NCBI GenBank assembly: GCA_023473405.1
Contig: JAMCZD010000448.1
Coordinates: forward strand, 1-34,181
From: Candidatus Omnitrophota bacterium
GTDB lineage: Bacteria; Verrucomicrobiota; Verrucomicrobiia; Limisphaerales; UBA1319
Reading direction: 5' to 3'
DNA: 34,181 bases
The notes under the pieces were generated by a model. The model saw only the letters and a program-made list of their open reading frames with translations, was not told where the DNA came from and did not search any database. Below, one piece after another: positions 22,535 through 30,031 of this stretch (positions are counted from its first letter, which is position 1; each line of letters begins with the position of its first letter). The translations under genes and the position numbers were made by a program.

Positions 22535-22616
22535 ATGCCCCTCGACCACATCCACAGCGATGAGCAACAGCGCGTGACGCTCAAGGGTGAAGAGGTAACC
22601 TATGACGAGAGGCGGA
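22535..22616 (+). pseudogene. 5' stump of a cassette ORF cut by the IS91-type fragment
   Basis: Fifteen bases after the second attC-like site, an ATG opens MPLDHIHSDEQQRVTLKGEE followed by VTYDERRI, hydrophilic and protein-like. At about 22617 it runs into the antisense of a transposase fragment and becomes low-complexity. I do not recognise the family. It is interpreted as the beginning of the next cassette gene, truncated by the insertion. Confidence 0.4.
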
Positions 22617-22808
22617 TCAGTTCCTCGGGTTCCAGGAATGCAACACGCCCAGCATCCCCAGTTGGGCGCCCAGACGCTGCGGATTGGCCGCTAGATCCTG
22701 GAGGGCCTGGGCACTGGCGGCAAACAAGGCGTCGTAGCCCAGTTGCGGGTGCGAGCGCATCCAACCGCGCAAGCCCTCCGGCACCGTAAAGGTCAGCAGG
22801 AAATAACA
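22617..22808 (-). mobile_element. Fragment of an IS91-family (Y2) transposase
   Basis: On the minus strand the frame from 22808 to the TGA at 22617 reads LLTFTVPEGLRGWMRSHPQL, then GYDALFAASAQALQDLA and RLGAQLGMLGVLHSW, before stopping. This is the conserved central stretch of IS91/IS801-type transposases (TFTVPEELR... LGMLGVLHTW) just before the HPHVH metal site. Both the zinc-binding N-terminus and the catalytic part are missing, so it is an inactive remnant of about 63 codons. Confidence 0.75.
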
Positions 22809-22972
22809 AGCAGATGCATCGAATCCCGCGATGACGCTTCAGCATCATATCGGCAGCCAGTGGCGCGGGGTTGTTGATCTGGGACGTTGGCGCGCCGTGT
22901 GCCGAGTGCAGGCAACGCACAAGCCAAAGGGCCGCGCTTGAACAATTCCCGGCAAAGGGATAGGCTTGACGC
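22809..22972. other. Spacer upstream of the toxin-antitoxin pair
   Basis: No gene recognised; it should carry the promoter of the addiction module. AGG, nine bases before the ATG at 22973, may be the ribosome site. Confidence 0.35.
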
Positions 22973-23194
22973 ATGAGAAGGGAATTTGCACCGATCTTCA
23001 AGCTGGGCCGGGCCGAGCGTCTGCAGCTTGTCGAGGACCTCTGGGACAGTATCGCCGAGGAGGACGCGCAGTTGCCCGTGCCGGAGTGGAAGCACGAGGA
23101 GTTAAGGCAGCGCAAGGAGCGATTTTCGCGGCATCCCTCATCAGGCAGGACCTGGGATCAGGTCAAACAGCGGGCACGGGCGCGACATGATTGA
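22973..23194 (+). CDS. Addiction module protein (antitoxin, PF09720 family)
   Basis: A 73-aa protein with the family pattern: REFAPIFKLGRAERLQLVED, LWDSIAEE, LPVPEWKHEELRQRKERF and TWDQVKQRAR. These small proteins are encoded directly before RelE/ParE-type toxins and act as antitoxins and autorepressors. Its end overlaps the toxin start by 8 bp, typical for coupled toxin-antitoxin translation. It may be another cassette of the array, but no attC-like hairpin is seen after the toxin. Confidence 0.88.
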   Translation: MRREFAPIFKLGRAERLQLVEDLWDSIAEEDAQLPVPEWKHEELRQRKERFSRHPSSGRTWDQVKQRARARHD

Positions 23195-23495
23195 GCGCGT
23201 CGTTTACACACCGGAGGCTGAGCAGGAGGTCGCCGACGCCTACGGTTGGTACGAGGCCCGCGAACCGGGATTGGGCGAGGATTTCCTGCGCTGCATCGAG
23301 GCGTGCGTGCTCGCCATCCAACGACATCCCCAGCTCTATCCGCTCGCAGTGGACGAGTTCCGCCGAGCGCTTGTCCGGCGGTTCCCATTCGAGGTTTTTT
23401 ATGAGTCGGACGGAGATCGCATCATCGTTTATTCTGTCTTTCATTGCTCACAGGACCCGCAGAAGTGGCGTTCGCGACTTGGTCAGGCTGGGTGA
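23187..23495 (+). CDS. RelE/ParE superfamily toxin
   Basis: A 102-aa toxin of the ParE/RelE fold: VVYTPEAEQEVADAYGWYEA, the EPGLGEDFLRCIEACVLAI helix pair, HPQLYPLAVDEFRRALVRRF and PFEVFYESDGDRIIVYSVFH. The RRFPF...Y strand core is characteristic of ParE-like members, which poison gyrase; RelE-like mRNA cleavage cannot be excluded. The length is full. It forms a type II module with the preceding antitoxin. Its stop lies at the edge of a decayed glycosidase fragment on the opposite strand. Confidence 0.88.
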   Translation: MIERVVYTPEAEQEVADAYGWYEAREPGLGEDFLRCIEACVLAIQRHPQLYPLAVDEFRRALVRRFPFEVFYESDGDRIIVYSVFHCSQDPQKWRSRLGQAG

Positions 23496-23496
23496 C

Positions 23497-23688
23497 AAGG
23501 CGTCGAATGAAGGGATTGCGGATCGCCAGGATTCCCCGCTGTCCGGCGAAATGGGCATAGGCGTATGGCTCACTGCGGTAAGGGCCACCCAGTATCATCA
23601 GAGCGCGGGCCAGAATGGAGGCATTGTGTCGGGCCCACTGGATCATGCCGGCCAGGAACGTCCAATCCTTCGGCGGATTGGGGAATAG
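23497..23688 (-). pseudogene. Fragment of an alpha-galactosidase/enterotoxin-like glycosidase
   Basis: The minus frame beginning after the TGA at 23689-23691 reads PPKDWTFLAGMIQWARHNAS, ILARALMILGGPYRSEPYAY and AHFAGQRGILAIRNP. Similar stretches (WARENAELL...GGDP...EPYGYAHW...GILTLRNP) occur near the C-terminal end of Melibiase-like 'enterotoxin' proteins. Both the catalytic domain and the C-terminus are absent. It lies 78 bp downstream of, and in the same orientation as, the intact GH36-like gene, but it is not homologous to that gene's tail as far as I can see. Confidence 0.55.
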
Positions 23689-23766
23689 TCATGTTGCGCA
23701 TTCCGATGACTTCGGACACTCATTCCAAAAATATTCGGACAGTTGCCGGAGCGGTGCTGGAAGCTC

Positions 23767-26529
23767 CTAATGGTTGATCCTTGTGTATCGCACCAGCAGG
23801 CTTCCCGGCGCGGTCTCCAGCGTGACGCGGAGCCGTGAGAGTTCCCGGCCGGACAACCGGCGTTTCTCCTTCACGTCATAGGTCTCGGCAAAGGTCACCT
23901 CGTAAGCGGCGTCGGGGTCCAGTCCCTTGAGAGCAATTTCGGATGCCAGGTAGGGACTGGCGGCCCGGCGGAACAACATCGCAAATCCTTGACCGAGGTC
24001 CGGCCGATCAAACTGCCAGCCGCACCAGTGCTTCTCGTCCAGGTCCATTTCGAGTAGCGGGTAGTAATCGCCCAGGTATAGTTGGCGGAGCGATTTGACT
24101 TCTTCACTGGCGCGCTTCATGAGACCAACCGGGAACTGCGGAGAGCGCGTGTCGAAGCAAACCGAGGTCCCAAAGCGGGCGACGCTGCGGACCATGTACG
24201 GCTCGGCGCCCCACATCAGGCACGAGGCATGCAGCGGCACATAGAGGCTCAGTCCAGCCAATTGAGGTTGTTTCGAGGTGAGGTTGCCGAAGTCTTCGCT
24301 GCACGTCCACGAACCGGCGGAGCGCATCAGCACTTCGAGGTCCGGGCCGGTGCCGCGCCAGTTGGCGTTGTCGATAATCAGTCCGGGATGCCTTCGGAGC
24401 AATTCGTCCCACATTGCATAGAGTCCCTCGACGTGGCGAATCTCAGTGATCCCCTGGCGGTCGGGCGGGTCATTATCGCGCCAATAAATAAAGGGTCGCA
24501 GGTTGCGGTCCTGGCGATAAACGTCGATGCCCCAGTCGTCGATACACTTCGAAAGCAGGTCGGTCATCCACTGGCGCGCCTCGGGATTTCCTAGATTGAA
24601 CAGGCGTCCGCCGTTTCCCACCAGGTGGAACAAATCCCCTGAGTTCCCCGCGTTAGGCGAACCGCCCTTATAAGAGAGCAGCCATTCCGGATGCTCGCGT
24701 GCAATCAAGGTGTTGGTGCCGACTACACGTTCGGGTTCGAACCAGACGATAAATTTCAAGCCCAGTTTGTGTGCGGCGTCACCCAGCGGACGCAGTCCGT
24801 GAGGGAAATGGTCTTTTCTGGGGAACCAGTTCCCGATCCCATTTTCCCATCCGCCTTCAAACCAACCCGCATCCAGCCAATATGCTTCCAAACCCATGGC
24901 CGGCATCTTGGCGATAGCGGCCAACTCGGTCTGCTCGGTGGTCTCGTTGCCGCCGTTGAGCAAGAACCACATCATCTGGGACATTAATGGCACGACCACC
25001 CGGCCGTTCACTCGCGGGACATAGTGGTCAACGAGCAGACGCCGCAGCAGGTTGTGTCCGCGCAAACGATCGGGGCCCCGCCAGTGCACCAGCAGGATTC
25101 GCGGCGTGCGGATCGATTCGCCGGGAAGGAGCTTTAGGTGGGTGATTTGCTGACCCGCCTGGAGAGCCAATTCACGGCCTCCGTTGCGTTGCGCGTCCAG
25201 TTCCCATTGCCCAGTCCAGCCGATGGCCCCCACCAAGCCGCCGCCTCGCCATTCCAGGTTAAAATAGGGCAGGAAATCCTGGGCGATCTTACGGTTGCCT
25301 GGCAGGGAAATCTTCTGCCCGGGAGCGAGAGTGGCGTCGACCTCCGCATAATCATCGGGGGTGCCGTTGCTGCCATTGGCGTAATGGAAGACAGCGGATT
25401 CGCGATTGCCGAGCCCGATCTCGAGATTCAGCACTTGCACATCCTGGAGAATCGGCGTGTTACGGTCGGATGTGTTTTTGAAGTGCAGCACCCATTCCAC
25501 AGCCGGGAAATCGCTGAACATCTTTGCCTGGCAGGCAACTTCGAGCCCCGTCTTGTCGTCCAGCCAGGTCAACGTGTGCCGCTCGATGCCGTTGGCGGGC
25601 GGCTCATGGCTTTCATGGCGTTTCCAGTTGCCGAGTAATTGTGAAGAAGGTTCATCGTCAAAGGTGAACGAAAAAGGAATGCCTCCCTCCAATCCGCGAT
25701 TCTCCCCCGACAGTATCGGAATCTCATCAAGCCAGAGTCGTGCCCCGTCCTGCGTGATGATAGCTGCGTCCGCCCAGTCACCGTGGTCCGAGCCGGGTCC
25801 ATCACCGGCATCGAACACCTGGAGGACAAAATCGCGAGCGCCTTTCAGTTCGAGGTGCAGCGGGATTGGGGGTTGGCCTTCGCGCATCACGCCCGATGTA
25901 TAGAGGTTGTTCCCGTCCGCCGTGACCTTGAAGACCACACTGCCCCGGCCACCGGAGGTGTCCATGTTCTCATCGACGCCGATCACGGCCTCAAAAGACT
26001 GGGCAGGTTGAGCCAGGTGGACCACGAGTTCACTGGTCGAATGGCTGCCCAGCCCGTGCGGGTAAGTCATTCCTCCCAACCGCAATGGCGTCTTTATAAC
26101 CGACTCGCGGACCCCAAGGTGGTAATCGCTGCGTCGAACCTCTGTCCATGGCCGGACCGGTTCGCTGGGCGGCCGATTTGTTACAAAGAGCCATTGCCCG
26201 ATCCATTGGCGCATTGCGCTCCGTTCATCCGGTGTTCCGCGCATTTGCAGAGCCGGTGACTCAGCCTGCGCTTGTCCTCCCCAGGAGAACAAATATCCAA
26301 TTGCAATCGTCAAGAGCCAGATCCGCTGGCAAAAGGGCACGCGGGGGTCTTCGCCGGTGGGTTCCGGTGACGTTCCGGCATCAGAACTGGACAGAACACC
26401 GGGCGATGCGCCCGGTTGACTCGCTGGAGGGGACTTCTGCGCTCCTTTGGTGTTGGCCTTGGTGAAGAGCTGTCGGGTTTCAGTTTTTGATTGCATATTC
26501 CTGTGGAAAGGCTGTGTTCCCGTGTTCAT
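23767..26529 (-). CDS. Exported alpha-galactosidase-like glycosidase (GH36-type) with NPCBM domain
   Basis: Glycosidase for alpha-galactose or similar linkages. The order is: a Ser/Pro-rich lead (1-65), a hydrophobic signal/anchor (69-90, IWLLTIAIGYLFSWGGQAQA), an NPCBM carbohydrate-binding domain (about 128-258, GGMTYPHGLGSHSTSELVVH), a beta-supersandwich and a TIM barrel (about 515-790). Barrel marks are YWLDAGWFEG, FIVWFEPERV, IDVYRQDRN with the probable nucleophile Asp674 (usually KWD in relatives), and WRGTGPDLEVLMRSAGSW with the likely acid/base Asp730. The usual CASGGRR motif is replaced by NANWRGTG, so specificity may differ. It has 920 aa. The long lead before the signal is odd; a GTG at 26340 would give a normal signal peptide start. 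A second glycosidase stump lies downstream. Confidence 0.88.
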   Translation of the reverse strand: MNTGTQPFHRNMQSKTETRQLFTKANTKGAQKSPPASQPGASPGVLSSSDAGTSPEPTGEDPRVPFCQRIWLLTIAIGYLFSWGGQAQAESPALQMRGTPDERSAMRQWIGQWLFVTNRPPSEPVRPWTEVRRSDYHLGVRESVIKTPLRLGGMTYPHGLGSHSTSELVVHLAQPAQSFEAVIGVDENMDTSGGRGSVVFKVTADGNNLYTSGVMREGQPPIPLHLELKGARDFVLQVFDAGDGPGSDHGDWADAAIITQDGARLWLDEIPILSGENRGLEGGIPFSFTFDDEPSSQLLGNWKRHESHEPPANGIERHTLTWLDDKTGLEVACQAKMFSDFPAVEWVLHFKNTSDRNTPILQDVQVLNLEIGLGNRESAVFHYANGSNGTPDDYAEVDATLAPGQKISLPGNRKIAQDFLPYFNLEWRGGGLVGAIGWTGQWELDAQRNGGRELALQAGQQITHLKLLPGESIRTPRILLVHWRGPDRLRGHNLLRRLLVDHYVPRVNGRVVVPLMSQMMWFLLNGGNETTEQTELAAIAKMPAMGLEAYWLDAGWFEGGWENGIGNWFPRKDHFPHGLRPLGDAAHKLGLKFIVWFEPERVVGTNTLIAREHPEWLLSYKGGSPNAGNSGDLFHLVGNGGRLFNLGNPEARQWMTDLLSKCIDDWGIDVYRQDRNLRPFIYWRDNDPPDRQGITEIRHVEGLYAMWDELLRRHPGLIIDNANWRGTGPDLEVLMRSAGSWTCSEDFGNLTSKQPQLAGLSLYVPLHASCLMWGAEPYMVRSVARFGTSVCFDTRSPQFPVGLMKRASEEVKSLRQLYLGDYYPLLEMDLDEKHWCGWQFDRPDLGQGFAMLFRRAASPYLASEIALKGLDPDAAYEVTFAETYDVKEKRRLSGRELSRLRVTLETAPGSLLVRYTRINH

Positions 26530-26645
26530 GGCGCTATTGGCGTCCTTCTGTTGATTCTGAGAACGTTTCTTCGATTCGTGTTTGAACGACGATTTCTTGC
26601 CAGCCTATGCCGGAGAAGTCAAGAGATCGCAATAAAACGTCGATG

Positions 26646-26672
26646 TTGACGGCACTCGGCCCTTTGTATAAT
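26646..26672 (+). promoter_or_regulatory. Sigma-70-like promoter in front of the decayed gene
   Basis: TTGACG (26646-26651), a 15-nt spacer and a perfect TATAAT (26667-26672). The spacer is two bases shorter than ideal. It points toward the pseudogene that follows. Confidence 0.4.
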
Positions 26673-26673
26673 T

Positions 26674-27116
26674 GGGTTACTGTTCGCCCTATTGATCGAT
26701 AGCATCGCCGCGGAGCCTCGATACGGTCGGCACCTGTACAATGATCATTGGCTGTTTTGTCTTCTTAAAGGCGCTTCGCTGGAAACCGACACTCAATTCG
26801 CGGCCGTAGACTTTCCCGTCCAGGACTTGGCACATGTGACCTTGCCGCGCACGGCGCGCTCGAGGGCCAACCGGTCGACATTGCGCCATGGGCATATGAA
26901 TGGCGGGCTGATCGGGCGGTCCAGGAAAAACCGGAATCATATTTCATCCCGCGGCGGCTCGAGCGAATGGGCAAGGTGTATCGGACACTATTCCATGAAG
27001 TGCCTGAGCAGGAGCGAAGGAGCATCTCCTACATGATGCCCGAATTGCTTGAACCGTTGCTTCCAAAACCCAAAGGCGCGTTGCAAGCAGGCTTGCTCTG
27101 GACGGGCGGATTGTCC
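26674..27116 (+). pseudogene. Decayed gene of unknown function, signal-peptide-like start and shifted frames
   Basis: Frame 1 opens with a signal-like stretch (GLLFALLIDSIAAEPRYG) lacking a start codon; it becomes implausible after about 26770. Frame 0 then takes over with SRPGLGTCDLAAHGALEGQP, VDIAPWAYEWRADRAVQEKP and ESYFIPRRLERMGKVYRTLF, continuing to LLPKPKGALQAGLLWTGGL. Both halves look like real exported-protein sequence, so at least one frameshift separates them. I do not recognise the family. The right end merges in frame with a response regulator near 27117. Confidence 0.45.
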
Positions 27117-27601
27117 GATTACCAGGTTGTCTTGATGGATATTAACCTTCCTGGGATGAGCGGTATCGAGTGCGCCGCGCGTTTAAAGTCATTGGAGCCT
27201 GCGATGCAAATCGTCATGGTCACCGTCTACGAGGACAATGACCAAATTTTCAAGGCCCTCCGGGCTGGAGCAACCGGCTACCTGTTAAAACAAACACCTC
27301 CGGATGAACTCCTGAACGCCATCCAGGAGGTTCACCGAGGAGGTTCTCCCATGACCGGCAGCATCGCCCGCAAGATCGTGCAATCGTTTCACCAGACCGG
27401 CGGACTGAATCGCCCGCCCGGCAACCTGTCGCCCCGCGACAGGAGATTTTAGAGTTGCTTGCGCGCGGCTACTTTTACAATGAGATCAGCGAGGCGCTCA
27501 ACATGGCCTACGCCAGCGTTCATTCGCACATCCGCCGGATTTACGAAAAATCACAGGTTCGCTCCCGCGGGCAAGCGGTCGCAAAATACTTGCAACCATG
27601 A
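27117..27601 (+). pseudogene. NarL/FixJ-type response regulator, N-terminally truncated and frameshifted
   Basis: The receiver domain starts abruptly at VVLMDINLPGMSGIECAARL, including the phospho-acceptor Asp (codon at 27138), and continues through VTVYEDNDQIFKALRAGATG and YLLKQTPPDELLNAIQEV. The first ~50 residues with the acidic pair are missing, replaced by the unknown gene before it. At about 27440 the frame slips by one base: LSPRDRRF-stop instead of an expected LSPRE..EILELLARGY, which continues in frame 2 as ELLARGYFYNEISEALNMAY and a LuxR-type HTH (VHSHIRRIYEKSQVRSRGQA) to the TGA at 27599. Restoring one base would rejoin both halves. The product cannot be functional as written. Confidence 0.8.
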
Positions 27602-27626
27602 GTGTCAAGGACCGCGCCGAAGTTTC

Positions 27627-28100
27627 TTAGTCAGCAGGCTCGAACGATTGCAGGGCGAGATAGTTGGGGCCAAAACGCTTGATGTTTTCGAGTTGCTTAT
27701 CGAATCCGTCGTAATGGGACTCCTCGTCGTTAACGAGCGATTCGAAAACCTGCTTCGATGCGGCGTCGGCGTTTTGGCTGCACTGGAGGGCGAACTGGTT
27801 ATACACGTCCACGGCTTCATGTTCCATCTGGGCGGCTTTGGCCAGGATGGCCTGCGGTTCTTTGATGGATTGAATGGAGCCCGCCACGGTCATATCGACA
27901 TCGCCATTCAGGAACAAGATACGTTCCGCGAGTTTCTCGATGTGTCCCATTTCCGCAATGGCAACCTTTTTTAACAGGGCAGCCAGGGGAGCGAAACCCT
28001 GGTCATCAAGGTGGAAATGCCAGTACATGTATTGATGCACGGCTTGCAGTTCGTCGGCGACTGCTTTGTTGAGTAATTCGACGCTTTTCTTGGTATCCAT
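27627..28100 (-). CDS. bfr: Bacterioferritin
   Basis: Iron-storage protein forming a 24-subunit shell, oxidising Fe2+ at a di-iron ferroxidase site. It has 157 aa, full length. The di-iron ligands are all present: Glu17 (ADELQAVHQY), Glu50 and His53 (AEMGHIEK), Glu93 (MEHEAVD), Glu126 or Glu127 and His129 (NDEESHYD). The Met that binds the inter-subunit haem in E. coli Bfr (Met52) is matched by Met51 in AEMGH. The start is the ATG at 28100; no strong ribosome site is seen. It stands alone on the minus strand, convergent with the broken response regulator; no bacterioferritin-associated ferredoxin is nearby. Confidence 0.95.
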   Translation of the reverse strand: MDTKKSVELLNKAVADELQAVHQYMYWHFHLDDQGFAPLAALLKKVAIAEMGHIEKLAERILFLNGDVDMTVAGSIQSIKEPQAILAKAAQMEHEAVDVYNQFALQCSQNADAASKQVFESLVNDEESHYDGFDKQLENIKRFGPNYLALQSFEPAD

Positions 28101-28501
28101 AAGACGGATTTATGCAAAAGGGTGCGTTTATGTCAATATCCAGGCCAAGGGCACCAGTTATTTCTCTCTCAAGTTCCGTTTCACTTCGTCTCCTATTTGT
28201 TTGCCAATACGGGCAAGAAAGAGGCGACGGGGTTGTCGATGAAGTAAAGGATTCACTTCAGGGTAGCCACGATGAGACTTGCCCAGGCTTCCCTCGCGGA
28301 GGTTAAGGCGTCGACATTCGCAACTGACACAACGATTGCATTGATATTGCCTGTGACGATTGCCATCCTCGTCTTAAAGGAACATATCTCGTCGGTGTTC
28401 GGCAGGGCCGCATGGTTGCCCCGGATCCCCCGCAGGCCCGGGGAGGAGGGGGGACGTCACGAACTCGTCATCGCCCAGGCGGACATCCGAGGGCATTGAA
28501 G
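28101..28501. other. Intergenic region between bfr and the DUF89 gene
   Basis: Four hundred bases with no convincing gene. A short frame (about 28272-28400) encodes a hydrophobic stretch (TTIALILPVTIAILVLKEH) but lacks a good start and runs out into Pro/Arg/Gly-rich sequence, so it is probably a decayed fragment. CCCCGG and CCGGGG arms around 28417-28443 form a GC-rich hairpin. Confidence 0.4.
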
Positions 28502-29359
28502 ATGAAAAGCACACTGGATTGCATTCCGTGTTTCGTATCTCAGGCGTTGAAGATCGCGAGACTGGCGACTCCTGATGAGCGCGCACACGAACGAATTTTG
28601 CGCGAGGCGCTATGGCGCGCCAGCAAGGCCGACCTTACACAGACGCCGACCCGGTTTGGAAAGGGGATTCTTCGGTTGGTCCGCGATTTGACGGGGCAGG
28701 CGGATCCTTACCTGGTGATCAAGGAAGAATCCAACCGACTCGCGCTGGCCTTGTTGCCGGCTTGGCGGGAGCGCTTGCGGACGGCGACAAACCCGCGGTT
28801 GGCTGCGGTAAGACTCGCCATCGCCGCCAACGTCATTGACTTTGGCATTAAAGGCGACATGACAGCAGAGCAAATTCCTGAGGCGCTGGAAAGCTCATTT
28901 GCCGGGCCGTTCAGGGGCGATGCCGACGGATTCTTTGCGGCAGCGGAAGGTGCGAACGATATCCTGTTCCTGGCGGACAATGCAGGCGAACTGGTCTTTG
29001 ACCGGCTGCTTCTCGAATTGCTGCCGCACGAGAAAGTCACGGTGATCGTGAAGGGCGGGCCGGCCATCAACGACGCGTTGAAGGCAGATGCGGCGGCAGC
29101 GGGCCTGGAGAACTGGGTCAAGGTGATGGACACGGGATGCGACGGCGCGGGGATTACGTTGGAGGACTGCAGCCCGGAGTTCCAGAGGAGATTCTCGCGT
29201 GCCGACGTGATTATTGCCAAAGGCCAGGCAAATTTCGAATCGTTGGATGGTTGCGGACGAGATATTTTCTTTCTATTGAAGGTGAAGTGTCCCGTAGTGG
29301 CCCGGCACATCGGTCGTCCCGTCGGGAGCCTGGTCTTGCACCGTGAGTGGAAGAAATGA
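28502..29359 (+). CDS. DUF89 family damage-control phosphatase
   Basis: Metal-dependent phosphatase of the DUF89/ARMT1-like group, proposed to remove phosphate from damaged or excess sugar and cofactor phosphates in the cytoplasm. It has 285 aa. The N-terminal CxxC (DCIPCFVSQAL, Cys7/Cys10) marks the prokaryotic subfamily. The active-site pieces are AANVIDFG (Asn110), LFLADNAGELVFD (Asp159, Asn160, Glu163), VIVKGGPAIND and IIAKGQANFE. The ATG at 28502 is preceded by GAGGG and starts at the conserved N-terminus; the open frame extends 30 codons upstream but as Pro/Arg/Gly-rich noise. The stop overlaps a copy of the dispersed 26-bp repeat. No operon partner is visible. Confidence 0.9.
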   Translation: MKSTLDCIPCFVSQALKIARLATPDERAHERILREALWRASKADLTQTPTRFGKGILRLVRDLTGQADPYLVIKEESNRLALALLPAWRERLRTATNPRLAAVRLAIAANVIDFGIKGDMTAEQIPEALESSFAGPFRGDADGFFAAAEGANDILFLADNAGELVFDRLLLELLPHEKVTVIVKGGPAINDALKADAAAAGLENWVKVMDTGCDGAGITLEDCSPEFQRRFSRADVIIAKGQANFESLDGCGRDIFFLLKVKCPVVARHIGRPVGSLVLHREWKK

Positions 29360-29381
29360 TTGAACTGACGTTCGATTCTAC
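29356..29381 (+). repeat. Dispersed 26-bp repeat, copy 2 (at the 3' end of the DUF89 gene)
   Basis: ATGATTGAACTGACGTTCGA followed by TTCTAC. It overlaps the DUF89 stop codon and matches copy 1 at 23 of 26 positions. Confidence 0.5.
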
Positions 29382-29391
29382 GGTGTGTGGT

Positions 29392-29571
29392 AGCCGGTGT
29401 GAGCCGGCTCTGAAGTGCCGTAGACCTTTTCATTACCTTAGGCCGGATATTTCACACTTCCTTTGAAACGCCAACACCCCACCGTGTGAGGGCACACGGC
29501 CTACAGCCCTCAAAAGCCCGTCCCTGTAGGCCGGGTCCCGTGACCCGGCGTTCAACGTATGAAATATCCGG
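29392..29571. repeat. Cluster of three GC-rich hairpins with flanking 12-bp inverted repeat
   Basis: Hairpins: AGCCGG/CCGGCT (29392-29409), CCGTGTG-AGGG-CACACGG (29482-29499) and CCGGGTC-CCGT-GACCCGG (29531-29548). The last two lie inside an inverted repeat, CCGGATATTTCA (29443-29454) and TGAAATATCCGG (29560-29571). The region separates the convergent DUF89 and vapC genes and could terminate both; the nested layout also resembles a small non-autonomous element. Confidence 0.7.
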
Positions 29572-29578
29572 ATTAGGC

Positions 29579-30031
29579 CTACTTTTCCCCCTTTTGCCCG
29601 AGCAGGATCAAGTCCAACCCCAGTGGCACGAACTGCTCAAAACCACGGTCGAACGTCACAAAACGCATCTTCGCGCAGATGGCGAATGACGCCAGATAGG
29701 CGTCCATCCACCGTTTTGGTGCCGGCGATGCATGTCGAGCCAGTTTAAACCATCGTGCCTCCAAACCTGCGGGTTCGTTGGCCATAAAGCCGATGCGCGA
29801 GTCGCTTTGCAATTTATCCAAGGCAGCCAGCGCCTCCTCATTCGATCGCACCTCAACTTTTAGAATGGGCTCGACCGTGAGCAACCGGAGAAAGGCCAAC
29901 TGAGTCGCACGGCAAAAGAGCGCAGTCACCCCCTCCGGCAACGTTTCGATCCAGGCCACTGCCCGGGAGTGATGAGGATGGGTGTCCAGCGTTAAGGCCA
30001 GGAAGACGTTGCTATCGCAGAGCAGATTCAT
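29579..30031 (-). CDS. PIN-domain toxin (VapC family)
   Basis: Probable RNase toxin of a type II module. It has 150 aa from the ATG at 30031; the longer open frame starting at 30088 adds 19 residues that overlap the antitoxin and do not fit the family. MNLLCDSNVFLALTLDTHPH carries the first metal aspartate (Asp6), WMDAYLASFA the next (Asp110) and FVTFDRGFEQF the last (Asp128). CRATQLAFLRLLT is the second-helix motif typical of this VapC subgroup. It overlaps the antitoxin gene by 20 bp. Confidence 0.88.
   Translation of the reverse strand: MNLLCDSNVFLALTLDTHPHHSRAVAWIETLPEGVTALFCRATQLAFLRLLTVEPILKVEVRSNEEALAALDKLQSDSRIGFMANEPAGLEARWFKLARHASPAPKRWMDAYLASFAICAKMRFVTFDRGFEQFVPLGLDLILLGQKGEK

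Noticed and set aside
21791..27103. 22-bp near-identity (GCAAGCA-GCTTGCTC-GGACGG) between the spacer at about 21793 and the pseudogene at about 27082
   Set aside because: Two mismatches in 22 bp and a palindromic, GC-rich core; plausible by chance, with no similarity on either side.
28272..28499. 75-codon ORF upstream of the DUF89 gene with a hydrophobic segment
   Set aside because: No clear start signal, the tail is Pro/Arg/Gly-rich, and no family is recognised; treated as intergenic.
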